From JAXDLH01 sp034666705 (GTDB taxonomy: Bacteria; Chloroflexota; UBA6077; SHYK01): a stretch of DNA of 14,235 nucleotides. Below the pieces are notes generated by a model that saw only the letters and a program-made list of their open reading frames with translations, did not search any database and was not told the origin of the DNA. Below are positions 7,882 to 14,221 of this stretch, piece after piece (position 1 is the stretch's first letter; every line of letters starts with the position of its first letter). The translations under genes and the position numbers were made by a program. The stretch is from assembly GCA_034666705.1 (NCBI GenBank), contig JAXDLH010000009.1:1-14235 (forward strand). Direction: 5' to 3'.

Positions 7882-7915
7882 CCTCCCAGCGAGCCGGGGA
7901 ATGCTCGCTGGGAGG
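7882..7915 (+). promoter_or_regulatory. Perfect 13-bp stem-loop in the leader of the Rieske oxygenase gene
   Basis: CCTCCCAGCGAGC (7882-7894) and GCTCGCTGGGAGG (7903-7915) are exact reverse complements around an 8-base loop. The stem ends 14 bases before the GGAGG site (7930-7934) of the gene starting at 7942. There is no T-tract after it on either strand, so it is not a standard intrinsic terminator. A leader hairpin that stabilises the downstream message, a pause site or a protein-binding palindrome are all possible. A TACACT (7785-7790) in the same 167-base gap could be a -10 box, without a good -35. Confidence 0.6.
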
Positions 7916-7941
7916 CGAATGCGTCAGTTGGAGGATGAAAC

Positions 7942-9336
7942 GTGCTTTCGAAACAAGACAATGAGTTACTCACCCGGGTCGGTCCGGGGACGCCGATGGG
8001 CAGCCTGTTGCGGCAGTACTGGGTGCCCGCGTTGCTCACGAGCGAGCTTCCGGAAAACGATTGCCCCCCGATCCGGGTGCGGCTGCTGGGCGAGGATTTA
8101 ATCGCGTTTCGCGACACCTCCGGCAAAGTCGGGCTGGTGACCGCGAATTGTCCCCACCGGGGCGCCTCACTTTTCTTCGGGCGCAACGAGGAGGACGGGC
8201 TGCGGTGCGTCTACCATGGCTGGAAGTTCGACGTGACCGGTCAATGCGTGGACATGCCCAACGAGCCCGCCGAGTCCAACTTTAAGAGCAAGATCAAGGC
8301 GACCGCATATCCGTGCCAGGAGGCGGGTGGCCTTGTCTGGACGTACATGGGCCCGCGGCAGGAGCCGCCGCCGCTGCACGAGCTCGAGTTCACTGTTGTG
8401 CCGGCTGCGCAGCGCCTTATCCAGAAGCGGATGCAGTTCTGCAACTGGGTCCAGGCACTGGAAGGCGACATCGACCAGAGTCACGTTGGATTTCTCCACA
8501 GTCGCGTGCCTGAGCATCGGCAGGCCGCAACCAGCGATCCAACGACCTATCGATCGATGGAGGCGTACTACAAGCGGATCGATCGTCGGCCGCGTTATGC
8601 GCTGGTCGACACCGAATACGGCGTCCTGGGGTGCGCTACGCGAAGCGACGGCGGCTCCGCGGCGTACTATCGCGTGACGCACTTCTTGTTGCCATTCTTC
8701 ACGATCGCTCCTCCTGGTCCAGAGGCCGACCCGTCGCGGGCGATTCGCATCTGGGTACCGATGGACGATGAAACCGTGATGGTCTTCGGCATCAGCTACC
8801 ATCCGAGCAAGCCATTCCCGCCAGAGGCGTCCCTGCGGCTGAAGAACGGGGCGGGTGCGAGTTTTGTCGGGACTGACCATCTGCAGCCGCCCACGTCGGC
8901 GCCCGGCGGAGCCTGGGTGCCGCAGGCCGGTCGCCAGAACGACTACTTCGTCGACCGCGACTTGCAGCGCACGTCGCTCTACACTGGCATCCAGGAGTTC
9001 TGGGCTCAGGACGCCGCGGTGCAGGAGTCCATGGGCGTGATCTACGACCGCAGCAGTGAACATCTAGGCACGTCGGATGCGTTTATCATCCGCATGCGCC
9101 ACCGGCTGGTCCATGCGGCGAAAGCGCTCGAAGAGCAGGGTAACGTGCCCGACGGCGTGGACAACCCCGAGATCTACCGCGTGCGGGCTGTGCAGGTGGT
9201 ATCGCCCGACGCCGCCCCCTGGTTGGCGGCAACCCGCGAGTTGTGCCAGGTCACGCCCGGCCGCAACCCAGGAGGTGCCGAGCTTGGACTCGTCGCGGAC
9301 GATAGTGTAGGCGCCCGGCCGATTGGCGGGAAGTAG
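7942..9336 (+). CDS. Rieske [2Fe-2S] non-heme iron oxygenase alpha subunit, phthalate 4,5-dioxygenase-like
   Basis: This 464-residue catalytic subunit of a ring-hydroxylating or demethylating oxygenase uses O2 and electrons from a reductase. The N-terminal Rieske domain (about 27-135) has Cys70-Pro-His72 in NCPHRGASL and Cys89-x2-His92 in CVYHGWKF, the full 2Fe-2S ligand set. The catalytic domain has EGDIDQSHVGFLH (174-186): His181 and His186 bind mononuclear iron and Asp178 is the likely inter-subunit bridge. Asp357 in WAQDAAVQESMG is the likely third ligand, and DRSSEHLGTSDAFIIRMR (369-386) is typical of this branch. The GTG start is backed by GGAGG seven bases upstream. It follows the dihydrodiol-dehydrogenase-like gene after 167 bases. 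No reductase or ferredoxin gene is seen nearby. Substrate is probably an aromatic acid by family resemblance, but O-demethylases share these motifs. Confidence 0.92.
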   Translation: MLSKQDNELLTRVGPGTPMGSLLRQYWVPALLTSELPENDCPPIRVRLLGEDLIAFRDTSGKVGLVTANCPHRGASLFFGRNEEDGLRCVYHGWKFDVTGQCVDMPNEPAESNFKSKIKATAYPCQEAGGLVWTYMGPRQEPPPLHELEFTVVPAAQRLIQKRMQFCNWVQALEGDIDQSHVGFLHSRVPEHRQAATSDPTTYRSMEAYYKRIDRRPRYALVDTEYGVLGCATRSDGGSAAYYRVTHFLLPFFTIAPPGPEADPSRAIRIWVPMDDETVMVFGISYHPSKPFPPEASLRLKNGAGASFVGTDHLQPPTSAPGGAWVPQAGRQNDYFVDRDLQRTSLYTGIQEFWAQDAAVQESMGVIYDRSSEHLGTSDAFIIRMRHRLVHAAKALEEQGNVPDGVDNPEIYRVRAVQVVSPDAAPWLAATRELCQVTPGRNPGGAELGLVADDSVGARPIGGK

Positions 9337-9591
9337 GGTATCGGCAAGAGCGACCCGCGGTGGGCCCGCGCCAGGCTGAGGCGCATCCACCGCCGTTCTA
9401 CCCTTCTTGAGCGAGGTCGCCCACCGGGTGACCCACTGAGATCAGAGCGCTCGCGGGCCCGTACGCCAGTTGCAATGGGTCTACAATGGCGGCGTCCGAT
9501 TCGCCCGAGTCGCGTGCGCGCGGGGTCGGTGCGGCGCGGTTCGTCGACATTTGGCAAACAGATCTGGCAATCGAAATAGGAGGGGAGCATC
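9337..9591 (+). other. Intergenic region between Rieske gene and RidA gene
   Basis: These 255 bases hold no convincing ORF. A stem-loop at 9415-9433 (GGTCGCCC, loop ACC, GGGTGACC, one G-U pair) lies about 80 bases after the Rieske stop without a T-tract. A TACAAT at 9482-9487 is a possible -10 box for the RidA gene, giving a leader of roughly 100 bases, but no matching -35 was found. An AGGAGGGG site (9578-9585) precedes the RidA start by six bases. Confidence 0.4.
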
Positions 9592-9975
9592 ATGGCCAAG
9601 CGCACCTCGATCCTCGACCCGCAGTCTCGGCACCCGGCCCCGATTCCCAACGGCGCCAAGATCGGGAACCTGGTCTACTCGTCGGCAATCGCCGGCGGCA
9701 CGCCAGGTGCCCACGGGATGCCCGAGGATCCGCAAGAGCAGGCCAACCAACTCTTCGCGAACGTGCGGCGCTTCCTGGAGCTCGCCGGCGGGACGCCGGA
9801 CGACGTCATCCACATGAACGTGATGCTGCGCGACGACAAGTATCGTGAGTTCATCAACAAGCCGTGGCTTGAGATGTACCCGGACGAGAACAATCGCCCG
9901 GCCCGCCATGCGTTGAAGGTCGACCTGCGCGGCAGCTCCTACTTCCAGATCGAGTTGGTCGCCGTCCTGGGCTAG
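9592..9975 (+). CDS. RidA/YjgF/Rid-family protein (enamine/imine deaminase)
   Basis: At 127 residues this has the usual size of the trimeric RidA fold. Classical members hydrolyse reactive enamine/imine intermediates in the cytoplasm. NRPARHALKVDL (101-112) contains the family signature with Arg105, matching the essential Arg of RidA, and Glu121 in FQIELVAVLG matches the conserved acidic residue near the C-terminus. VYSSAIAG (28-35) and the segment from QEQANQLFANVRRFLELAGG into DDVIHMNVMLRD also fit the family. The ATG is well supported by AGGAGGGG. Similar small Rid proteins are often found inside aromatic and nitrogen-compound catabolic clusters, so here it may detoxify or convert an intermediate from the upstream oxygenase/dehydrogenase route. 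Assignment to a housekeeping RidA versus a catabolic Rid subgroup needs a phylogeny. Confidence 0.92.
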   Translation: MAKRTSILDPQSRHPAPIPNGAKIGNLVYSSAIAGGTPGAHGMPEDPQEQANQLFANVRRFLELAGGTPDDVIHMNVMLRDDKYREFINKPWLEMYPDENNRPARHALKVDLRGSSYFQIELVAVLG

Positions 9976-9982
9976 GAAAATC

Positions 9983-10029
9983 TCATACACCGTGTCGCAG
10001 GAGGTTACCTCCTGCGACACGGTGTATGA
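9983..10029. terminator. 47-bp palindrome, candidate bidirectional terminator between convergent operons
   Basis: Two 23-base arms (9983-10005 and 10007-10029) are exact reverse complements around a single T, the centre reading GGAGGTTACCTCC. The hairpin starts eight bases past the RidA stop, and on the minus strand lies about 115 bases beyond the flgE stop. Read on the minus strand it is followed by GATTTTCC, a short T-run; on the plus strand no T-run follows. The location between convergent genes fits termination for both. The exactness of the match is more than a terminator needs, so a protein-binding or mobile-element origin is not excluded. Confidence 0.7.
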
Positions 10030-10090
10030 ACGCATCATCGCTTGCTCGCTAAGACAACGGGTCTATTGCTCCTCCCCACCCGCGCCCCTA

Positions 10091-10119
10091 CTCATGCTGA
10101 TTCTGTCCCGTAGCATGAG
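10091..10119 (-). terminator. Stem-loop shortly after the flgE stop
   Basis: CTCATGCT (10091-10098) and AGCATGAG (10112-10119) form an 8-bp stem with a 13-base loop, about 24 bases past the flgE stop on the minus strand. There is no T-tract, so it may protect the 3' end of the flagellar message or do nothing; the larger palindrome beyond it is the better terminator. Confidence 0.3.
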
Positions 10120-10142
10120 CGGGAGCATGGCGGAGTTGCCGA

Positions 10143-11024
10143 CTACCGCTTCATGTCCACCAGGTCCTGCAGGATCTGGTCGGTCGTCGTGATCACGCGG
10201 GAGTTCGCCTGGAAGCCGCGCTGGGCGATGATCATATTTGTGAACTGCGTCGCCAGGTCGACGTTGGACATCTCAAGGAAGCCAGCGTTGAGCTGACCGC
10301 GCCCATTGATGTTGCCGCCGTTGTAGCTGGCCGCGCCGGAGTTCGCCGTGGTGGCGAACAGGTTGTTCCCCTGGCGGTTCAGGCCCCCGGCATTGGGGAA
10401 GAGCGCTATGGCGATCTGGGCGAAGTTGGCGGCGGTGGTGCCATCGGCGAGTGTGAGCGAGATTGTGCCTGTGGTATCCACGTTGAAGCCGGTGACCGCC
10501 ACGCCGCCCTGGGTAACCGGGACGGTGATGTCGGCGGTAGGGGCCGTCGCCGAGTCGCCGGTGCCGGCGGCCTGGGCAGGAACCCAGCCCTTGACGTGCA
10601 GACCGGTCGCTCCGTGGAGCAGCGGCCGTGGGTCCGTGGCGTTCTGGCCAATCCCGAGATCGAAGTTGCCGTCGCGCGTAAACGAGATCGTGGGTGCTGC
10701 CGCGTCGTCGCTCAGCACCATATAGCCGTCGCCCTGTAGCGCGAAGTCGGTCGGCTTGCCGGTCGCCTGGATGTTGCCCTGGGTGGTCAGGGCGTCGATC
10801 GTCGCCGGTGCCACGCCGAGCCCGACCTGACGCGGGTCTTTGCCGCCGAGCGTGCCGCTGGGCCCACCGGCAGGGCTCAGCGTTTGGCTAATGATGTCCT
10901 GGAACGTGACCCGCGAGGCCTTGAAGCCGGTCGTGTTGACGTTTGCGATGTTGTTGCCAACCACGTCCATCATGATCTGGTGGTCGCGAAGTCCGGAGAT
11001 CGCCGAGAAGAATGAACGCATCAT
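10143..11024 (-). CDS. flgE: Flagellar hook protein FlgE
   Basis: This 293-residue axial protein is exported by the flagellar type III system and should polymerise into the hook. The N-terminal rod/hook motif is typical: MRSFFSAISGL followed by NNIANVNTTGFKASRVTFQD (24-43). GKPTDFALQGDGYMVLSD (89-106) and FTRDGNFDL lead into the variable middle. The C-terminal motif (from about 250) contains EMSNVDLATQFTNMIIAQRG and FQANSRVITTTDQILQDLV, which packs with the N-terminus in the filament core. It is shorter than the 400-residue enterobacterial FlgE, as in several non-proteobacterial lineages. FlgG has a similar architecture, but the position behind fliK and flgD supports FlgE. AAGGAG (11034-11039) sits nine bases before the ATG; a second ATG follows directly. 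It is the last gene of the operon before the terminator. Confidence 0.9.
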   Translation of the reverse strand: MMRSFFSAISGLRDHQIMMDVVGNNIANVNTTGFKASRVTFQDIISQTLSPAGGPSGTLGGKDPRQVGLGVAPATIDALTTQGNIQATGKPTDFALQGDGYMVLSDDAAAPTISFTRDGNFDLGIGQNATDPRPLLHGATGLHVKGWVPAQAAGTGDSATAPTADITVPVTQGGVAVTGFNVDTTGTISLTLADGTTAANFAQIAIALFPNAGGLNRQGNNLFATTANSGAASYNGGNINGRGQLNAGFLEMSNVDLATQFTNMIIAQRGFQANSRVITTTDQILQDLVDMKR

Positions 11025-11030
11025 GGGACA

Positions 11031-11102
11031 CTACTCCTTCGAACGTTGCTGGTCGTCATTGAAATCGTCGTCGCTCGAGCCCTGGGCCTTGTCATCCGCC
11101 AC
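11031..11102 (-). CDS. Possible acidic micro-ORF between flgD and flgE (23 residues)
   Basis: From a GTG at 11102 the minus strand encodes 23 residues rich in Asp (the middle reads GSSDDDFNDDQQ), ending in Lys-Glu and TAG. Its last codons AAG GAG form the flgE ribosome binding site, an arrangement common for adjacent operon genes. Codon third positions are GC-rich as in real genes here. Against it, no ribosome binding site lies at proper distance before the GTG (AAGGA is 14 bases away), it is very short, and the in-frame stop upstream excludes a much longer version. No family recognised. Confidence 0.22.
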   Translation of the reverse strand: MADDKAQGSSDDDFNDDQQRSKE

Positions 11103-11136
11103 GTACGGAGGCAGGGTCCTTCAGACCGGCCCGGCC

Positions 11137-11589
11137 TCAAGCGGACGTCGTCGCCGATGTCACACTCGTTACCTGGCTCAAGTCCGTCGTCTTCCCGTCG
11201 ATCACCACCTGTACCTTTCCGCCAACCAGGTGTACTTCGCTCACGGCGCCCGCAAGATCCGTCCCGTCGGCACCGGTCGCTTTCACCTGCTTTCCAATCA
11301 GCAGCGTCGCTTTCATGAAGTCCTGGTCCTGGTGGACCGACCCCATCTCCTGCTGCAAGCTCTGCATCGACTCGAGGGCGCTGAACTGAGCGAGCTGGGT
11401 CACGAACTGGGTGTCGTCCATCGGCTTCATCGGGTCCTGGTTCTTGAGCTGCGCGATCAGCAGTTTCAAAAAGTCCTGTTTGCCGAGCCCGCCGGCCGTG
11501 GCGATCGAGGCGGTGCTGGCGCTCGTCGAGCTCGTCGTACTCGAGGTCCCTGGGCTTAGGGTCGTGTCATGCGCGATCGGGCTGACCAA
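11137..11589 (-). CDS. flgD: Flagellar hook capping / assembly protein FlgD (short form)
   Basis: The open frame begins at 11730 inside fliK, but I place the start at the TTG at 11589: GGGAGGAGG (11598-11606) sits eight bases upstream and it leaves a 20-base gap after the fliK stop. The product is 150 residues. A Ser/Thr-rich N-terminal tail precedes the FlgD core LGKQDFLKLLIAQLKNQDP (35-53), then MKPMDDTQFVTQLAQFSALE (54-73). After the core comes GKQVKATGADG and a small beta-rich end with VQVVIDG, so the large C-terminal tudor/Ig-like part of enterobacterial FlgD is reduced. FlgD caps the growing hook and helps FlgE subunits fold in place. The order fliK-flgD-flgE is classical. Confidence 0.88.
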   Translation of the reverse strand: MVSPIAHDTTLSPGTSSTTSSTSASTASIATAGGLGKQDFLKLLIAQLKNQDPMKPMDDTQFVTQLAQFSALESMQSLQQEMGSVHQDQDFMKATLLIGKQVKATGADGTDLAGAVSEVHLVGGKVQVVIDGKTTDLSQVTSVTSATTSA

Positions 11590-11597
11590 GGTGGGTG

Positions 11598-11606
11598 CCT
11601 CCTCCC
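11598..11606 (-). promoter_or_regulatory. Ribosome binding site fixing the flgD TTG start
   Basis: The minus strand reads GGGAGGAGG eight bases before TTG 11589, just after the fliK stop. It is the strongest such site in the frame and rules against the much earlier start within fliK. Confidence 0.75.
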
Positions 11607-11609
11607 GTT

Positions 11610-13316
11610 CTAGACGCGGTAGTCCACGCGGCTCTGACGATCCGCTGGACTGATCGATGGGGTCGGCTCGTTTGCAACGGGTCGCGATGAGTCCGCGGCG
11701 CGTTGCTGGCCGGGTCGTGGTTGCTGCCAATCCTGGCGACCCGGTGCGTTCTGCCCAAAGGCGCCGCCCCCCAGCTCGAGGAACAGATTCTCAATCGGCA
11801 CACCCTGCAGATTCAGTGCGGCTGCTAGCTGTGGCCATGTGGCCTGCACGAGGTCGTGCGTCGTGGTGTTGTCGACCGAGACGTGGATACCTACGCCATG
11901 CTCGCCCATCGACACTCGTAGATTGACGGCTCCGAGGCCTTCGGGACGGAGCTGGAGTCGCACCGTCGCGCCGGGCGTACGCGCCGCGGCCTGCGCCGCG
12001 TCTCGCAACTGTTCGACGAGCGCGGCGGCGTTGACGCCGGCGCTCGTCGAGTGCGCCGCCCCGCCGGGAGTGGCGCCCGACGCGGCAGCGAGATCCGCCG
12101 GGCCTGCATTGCCAGCGATGCCGCCCAGCCCCGGCTGCGTCGTGTCCTGCAGGGCGGGGCCGCTGCGGTGGTCGTTTAACCCTCCAGGGCTGGCATCGCC
12201 CGCGGGCGCTCCAGCCAGGAGGCCCGGCGCCGAGTTTGCCGCGGTGGGTGGGGAGCCAGCCACCTGTCCCACGGAGTTGATCACGGTTGCGCCCGTGATT
12301 GCCGGCGCACTGCCGCTTCCCGGGTCGTTGGCAGCCACGCTGAGCCGGGACGGCGCTGCCTGGCGCTGGTGGACCTCGGCGAGCGCATTGAGCAGTGCGG
12401 CCTGCACTGGGTTGGTCGTCACGGTCTGGGGCGTCGAGAAGGGGTCGGCGCCGCCCGTCGAGGCTTGCCCTACCAGCTCTGTGAGCCTCATGGCGAGATC
12501 GCGGGTGGAGCTCCGGAGCGGATCCGGCGTGACGGGTAAGGGCGAGGGCATGCCTGGGAGGGATGCATTTGCGGGGAGGTCACCCGCGATTCTGATGCCC
12601 TTGCCACTCCAGGCGGCGAGGAAATCCTGCTTCGTCATCGAGGTCAGCGCATAGCCGGAGCTGTCGACCAGGCTCACCCCGCCGTCACTGCTTGCCGTGG
12701 CGACCATCCAGTGTCCCTCGGGAAACTGCTGGTTGCGCACGTCGACCAGCACCTGCTCGCCGTGCTGAGTTGCCGCCTGCAGCGCGTCGAGGTTTCCGAC
12801 GTCGTCGCGCGCCTGGAGCCCGAACGAGGCCGCCGCGTCGAGCAGCGCCTGCCGGGAGGTAAGACCTTGCTCCGGGGTGATCCCGCCCTGCATGCGTTGG
12901 AGCACGTCGTCGATCTTGACGTTTGCACCACGGCTTTGCAGCACGGCCGTGAGGGCGGCAGCCGAGCACGATGATCCACCCCAGAGCTTGGCCTGGGCAG
13001 TGCTCTGGTACTGCGCCGGGTCCTTTTGGTCGACGCGGGCGACCGCGGCTTGCGAATGTGGTGCGGTCGGCTTGGCGACCGGCAATCGATTGTTGAGCTG
13101 GAGCAATTGGAGGGGCGTGACGGAGGCACCCCCGCCGGCTGTGGCCGCGAGGAGCGTCCCGAAGTCGCGCGCCCGCCCGCTCATCGCACGACGGGTGCCG
13201 CCGCGCCGAGCTGCCGGGCGCCGTGACGGCGCCGACGCCGACTCGCTGGTCGATCCGGGGTCATGACTTGCCTGCGACGTCCCCGCCGGCGCTTGGAGCA
13301 TGATCTGAGCAGTCAT
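11610..13316 (-). CDS. fliK: Flagellar hook-length control protein FliK with inserted C39-like cysteine peptidase domain
   Basis: This 568-residue protein has two parts. The C-terminal part (about 430-517) is a FliK domain: VRLQLRPEGLGAVNLRVSM (452-470) and QLAAALNLQGVPIENLFLEL (496-515). This part tells the export gate FlhB to switch from hook to filament substrates. The N-terminal part is unexpected. Residues about 103-244 look like a C39-type papain-fold peptidase: Gln108, WGGSSCSAAALTAVLQSRG with Cys117, GHWMVAT with His202, and VDSSG with Asp218, then a MTKQDFLAAWSGKGIRI end. The usual CGPA motif is CSAA here, so activity is uncertain. A Gly/Ala/Pro/Ser-rich linker (about 245-428) joins them and probably acts in length measurement. 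The ATG directly abuts the flgB TAA, so translation is likely coupled. No frame break is seen between the parts. Confidence 0.88.
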   Translation of the reverse strand: MTAQIMLQAPAGTSQASHDPGSTSESASAPSRRPAARRGGTRRAMSGRARDFGTLLAATAGGGASVTPLQLLQLNNRLPVAKPTAPHSQAAVARVDQKDPAQYQSTAQAKLWGGSSCSAAALTAVLQSRGANVKIDDVLQRMQGGITPEQGLTSRQALLDAAASFGLQARDDVGNLDALQAATQHGEQVLVDVRNQQFPEGHWMVATASSDGGVSLVDSSGYALTSMTKQDFLAAWSGKGIRIAGDLPANASLPGMPSPLPVTPDPLRSSTRDLAMRLTELVGQASTGGADPFSTPQTVTTNPVQAALLNALAEVHQRQAAPSRLSVAANDPGSGSAPAITGATVINSVGQVAGSPPTAANSAPGLLAGAPAGDASPGGLNDHRSGPALQDTTQPGLGGIAGNAGPADLAAASGATPGGAAHSTSAGVNAAALVEQLRDAAQAAARTPGATVRLQLRPEGLGAVNLRVSMGEHGVGIHVSVDNTTTHDLVQATWPQLAAALNLQGVPIENLFLELGGGAFGQNAPGRQDWQQPRPGQQRAADSSRPVANEPTPSISPADRQSRVDYRV

Positions 13317-13694
13317 TTATTGCCGCCCATCAGTAATCACGGTGCGCAACTGCCGCAGCCGAGTCGAAGCGAGTTGGGCCAGCGCGTTGTAGGTTATGTT
13401 CGTCTCGGCCAACGAGAGCATCTCGCCTTCCACGTCCACGTTGTTCCCGTCGGCTTGGCCGGTCCCGCGATTCATCACCACGGTTGGGGCCCGCGGCGCG
13501 TCGGCAGCATGGGCGGCTTGATCCACGCCGCCGGCGAGTGCCGTGCGCAGTGCCTGCTCGAACTCCACGTGCGAGGCTTTGAAGCCGGGCGTGTCGACGT
13601 TCGCTACGTTCTGGCTGATGACGCGCTGGCGCAGGGCAAGCCCGTCCAGTGCCGCCTGAATGAGCCTGTCCGATGGGGTAACTGCTGGTTCCAT
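13317..13694 (-). CDS. flgB: Flagellar basal-body proximal rod protein FlgB
   Basis: At 125 residues this is close to the usual FlgB length (about 130). It is a type III exported rod subunit of the basal body. The N-terminal motif QNVANVDTPGFKASHVEFEQ (28-47) and the C-terminal NNVDVEGEMLSLAETNITYN (84-103), followed by an ALAQLASTRLRQLRTVITDG tail, are characteristic. The tail favours FlgB over FlgC. A charged, Ala-rich middle (about 50-80) is variable in the family. AAGGAG lies ten bases before the ATG. It starts 17 bases after the transglycosylase stop, and its TAA is followed at once by the fliK ATG. Unusually no flgC or fliE follows it; those genes must lie elsewhere. Confidence 0.9.
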   Translation of the reverse strand: MEPAVTPSDRLIQAALDGLALRQRVISQNVANVDTPGFKASHVEFEQALRTALAGGVDQAAHAADAPRAPTVVMNRGTGQADGNNVDVEGEMLSLAETNITYNALAQLASTRLRQLRTVITDGRQ

Positions 13695-13711
13695 CTCCTC
13701 CCCGCTCCTTC

Positions 13712-14221
13712 TTAGCCTTGCGACCGAATCTCGGCGGCGGCGTCGAGCACGGCGGCTACGTAGTGCTGCGTCTCCGGGTACGGCGGTATGCCGCCGAACC
13801 GGTCTACCGAGCCGGGGCCGGCGTTGTAGGCCGCGAGCGCCAGCCGCTGGTCCCCGCCGTAGCGGTTCAAGAGGTCGCGCAAGTACTGGGCTCCGCCGCG
13901 CAGGCTCTGCGCTGGATCGAACGGATCGGTCACGCCGAGTTGGCGCGCCGTGCCATCCATGAGCTGCATGAGCCCCTTGGCGCCGGCCGGAGACTCCGCG
14001 CGTGGGTTCCAGCCCGACTCGACTGAGGCCACGCCCGCCAGCAACGCAGGGTCGAGGCCATGCTCGCGAGCGACCTGCCGCGCCATGCCGGCCAAGCCAC
14101 CGCTCTCTGCGAACGGCGCACGGCTTACGGTCGACGCGGCGGGGGCGGCGGTCGAACGCGATAGCGTGCCGTGCGCCAAGTCAGGCTTGCTGTCTGCAAA
14201 ACGCCGCAGCAGGATGGACAT
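13712..14221 (-). CDS. SLT-type lytic transglycosylase, flagellum-associated (start uncertain, near window edge)
   Basis: The catalytic domain (about 42-160, counted from ATG 14221) is a soluble lytic transglycosylase fold that cleaves peptidoglycan glycan strands. The catalytic Glu68 lies in ASVESGWNPRAES, followed by AGAKGLMQLM (79-88), LALAAYNAGPGSVDRFGG (127-144) and the conserved Tyr154 in TQHYV. No signal peptide is visible, so export by the flagellar system or another route is likely. The frame is still open at the window edge through TTG 14224, and no ribosome binding site precedes ATG 14221, so the real start may be further upstream. At the head of the flagellar genes and 17 bases from flgB, it probably opens the wall for rod passage, the job done elsewhere by the C-terminal domain of FlgJ or by similar stand-alone enzymes. 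Confidence 0.87.
   Translation of the reverse strand: MSILLRRFADSKPDLAHGTLSRSTAAPAASTVSRAPFAESGGLAGMARQVAREHGLDPALLAGVASVESGWNPRAESPAGAKGLMQLMDGTARQLGVTDPFDPAQSLRGGAQYLRDLLNRYGGDQRLALAAYNAGPGSVDRFGGIPPYPETQHYVAAVLDAAAEIRSQG

Noticed and set aside
8167..9063. 298-codon minus-strand frame inside the Rieske oxygenase gene
   Set aside because: Antisense shadow of a gene whose iron and cluster ligands are all intact on the plus strand.
11590..11730. N-terminal extension of FlgD reading back into fliK
   Set aside because: It would overlap fliK by about 120 bases with low-quality sequence, while a strong ribosome binding site precedes TTG 11589.
11839..12654. 271-codon plus-strand frame opposite fliK
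   Set aside because: Ala/Pro/Ser-rich shadow of the low-complexity FliK linker with no domain or plausible start signal.
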